Of a DNA stretch of 64,000 bases, positions 61,940-64,000 are shown one piece after another. The position numbers and the translations under genes are program-made. The notes below the pieces were generated by a model, which saw only the letters and a program-made list of their open reading frames with translations, did no database searches and was not told where the DNA came from. The stretch spans positions 148,338-212,337 of the forward strand of contig JANQRB010000139.1 of the NCBI GenBank assembly GCA_028284775.1, in the 5' to 3' direction. The stretch comes from Candidatus Kapaibacterium sp. GTDB taxonomy: Bacteria > Bacteroidota > Ignavibacteria > Kapaibacteriales > UBA7675. Position 1 is the first letter of the stretch; every line of letters starts with the position of its first letter.

Positions 61940-61982
61940 TACTATTCTCCTAGCATTTCGTCCGTCGCATTAATTGGCTTAC

Positions 61983-62303
61983 TTACTTGGGTACGACCGA
62001 TGAGATAGCCGATTTTTCGACTTCGATCTGCACATTTTCCGCGATTTGAACCGTCACGGTCGTTTCGTCAAGTGCGGCTACCCGACCGTGAATTCCCGAG
62101 GACATGACAACTTTGTCGCTTTTTTTCAGGTTATTGACCAATTGCTGATGCTCTTGCTGACGTTTTTTCTGTGGACGCAGAATGAGGAAATAGAAAATCA
62201 GAATAATACCGCCAAAAAATATCAGCGACTGAACCATACCTCCGCCGCCTTCACCTTCGGCGGGCGGCATAAAAGCTAAAAAGCCTGACAAAACGGTGTC
62301 CAT
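61983..62303 (-). CDS. yajC: Sec translocase accessory subunit YajC
   Basis: A 106-aa single-pass protein. The membrane helix lies at about 25-43 (VQSLIFFGGIILIFYFLIL) followed directly by the family signature RPQKKRQQEHQQLVNNLKKSDKVVMSSGIHGRVAALDETTVTVQI. YajC binds SecDF and the SecYEG channel in the inner membrane. AGGAG lies before the ATG. It follows tgt on the same strand; tgt-yajC pairing is widespread, with secD/secF often next, but here ribBA is next instead. Confidence 0.95.
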   Translation of the reverse strand: MDTVLSGFLAFMPPAEGEGGGGMVQSLIFFGGIILIFYFLILRPQKKRQQEHQQLVNNLKKSDKVVMSSGIHGRVAALDETTVTVQIAENVQIEVEKSAISSVVPK

Positions 62304-62447
62304 AGTGCTCCTTGAATCGAATTCACACGAAAAAACAATTGCCTTGTGCTGTCAAATTACAAATTGTCCGGCAGGACGACCGCAAGAATTTATGCTGGTC
62401 GTTTTGCACGCGGCCGGCATCAGCCATTGGATCGTGGCTCGCGAAGG

Positions 62448-63558
<1,111 letters not shown>

Positions 63559-63581
<23 letters not shown>

Positions 63582-63999
63582 TGCCCCTCTTTTCTTTTTC
63601 TGTGTCTTGCACCTGAAAGTAGTTTCGCAGCTTCTCGGATACCATGCGGACAAATGCGCGCATAACAAGTGACAACGCGCCGCCAATGAGGTCGGCAAGC
63701 CAATCGCCGACGCTCGCGACCCGATTGGGCACCATCATCTGGTGCAGTTCATCATAGATGCCGAACAGGGCGGTTCCAACAACAACCGCGATTGTAATCT
63801 GCCGGCCGGACAACAGCGGCCGCCATGCCCTGAGCGCAAACTGCAGGCTAAGGCCAAACACAAAATAGGCGATCACGTGCAGCACCTTGTCGGCCAGGTT
63901 GAAACCCATATCGGGCACCGGCGGCTGCGGAATATGCGAAAGCACGGATATGCCGATTACGACGGCGACGAATGGTGCTGTCAATACAACTCGGTACAA
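63559..63999 (-). CDS. VanZ-like membrane protein (start may lie beyond the window)
   Basis: A 146-aa protein with about four membrane helices (VVLTAPFVAVVIGISVLSHIP, ADKVLHVIAYFVFGLSLQFALR, ITIAVVVGTALFGIYDELHQMMVP and LADLIGGALSLVMRAFV). The pattern DK-LH-IAYFVFG..L and GIYDELHQ--VPNR-AS--DWLADLIG is diagnostic of the VanZ-like family, first named in teicoplanin resistance but widespread with no clear role. The frame is open from a TTG at the very edge of the window, so the real start may lie further out. Its stop overlaps the start of tgt by 23 bases, implying translational coupling. Common neighbour of tgt/yajC in this group is not known to me. Confidence 0.8.
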
Positions 64000-64000
64000 T

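Overview
The window is a dense, chromosomal stretch of a free-living Gram-negative, flagellated bacterium. No insertion sequence, prophage, CRISPR array, rRNA or confident tRNA is visible. Several lines point to the Bacteroidota/Chlorobiota side of the FCB group: promoters of the TTTG/TAnnTTTG type, a queuine tRNA-ribosyltransferase that has lost its zinc cysteines, a Cys-rich DUF6660-like protein ahead of an RND metal pump, a fused E1 alpha-beta 2-oxoacid dehydrogenase, and ECF sigma/anti-sigma cascades. The flagellar genes narrow this to a motile lineage of that group (for example Rhodothermia, Balneolia or Kapabacteria-like). That placement is inference and was not checked against a database.

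Layout. 1-5811 (minus): UvrD-like helicase (cut by the edge), dapB, ftsE, acetyl-CoA synthetase, an acyl-CoA thioesterase and a BamD-like lipoprotein. 5968-9800 (plus): thyX, hutH, a gene-poor AT-richer gap, pdxH. 9907-16702 (minus): a small ribosomal operon (a 58-aa unknown, rpmE, rpsR) with its own promoter and terminator, then gdhA, hppD, hisC and a PD40/OmpA-like lipoprotein. 16852-22765 (plus): asparaginase, a small membrane protein, alr (flanked by hairpins), mannose-1-phosphate guanylyltransferase, rlpA and an unusual membrane protein with three winged-helix-like repeats. 22912-30017 (minus): a heavy-metal RND efflux locus, kptA, and an alpha/beta hydrolase-OsmC fusion. 30316-34662 (mostly plus): a TPR protein, a 39-aa membrane microprotein on the other strand, an ECF sigma/anti-sigma pair, a DUF1573 protein and bioY. 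34646-37811 (minus): trhO and the fused E1.

38333-47787 (plus) is a flagellar rod/ring/hook operon: a stand-alone FlhB C-terminal domain, flgF, flgG, flgA, flgH, flgI, flgJ fused to a lytic transglycosylase, flgN, flgK, flgL and motA. A methyltransferase follows. 48780-51535 (minus): a secreted propeller-like protein and sucC. 51793-58174 (plus): a PHA-granule-region-like protein, dnaE, glmS. 58189-63999 (minus): a second ECF sigma/anti-sigma module with a Spy-like periplasmic protein, greA, ribBA, yajC, tgt and a VanZ-like protein.

Together the genes cover amino-acid catabolism (hutH, hppD, gdhA, asparaginase), central carbon (acs, sucC, E1), cell-wall and envelope work (dapB, alr, glmS, bamD, rlpA, ftsE), cofactors (pdxH, ribBA, bioY), tRNA modification and repair (tgt, trhO, kptA), stress sensing and motility. 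I see no obvious new defence or mobile system. The best candidates for something undescribed are the 58-aa protein in the ribosomal operon, the triple winged-helix membrane protein, the compact sigma/anti-sigma/Spy-like cassette, and the variant flagellar parts.
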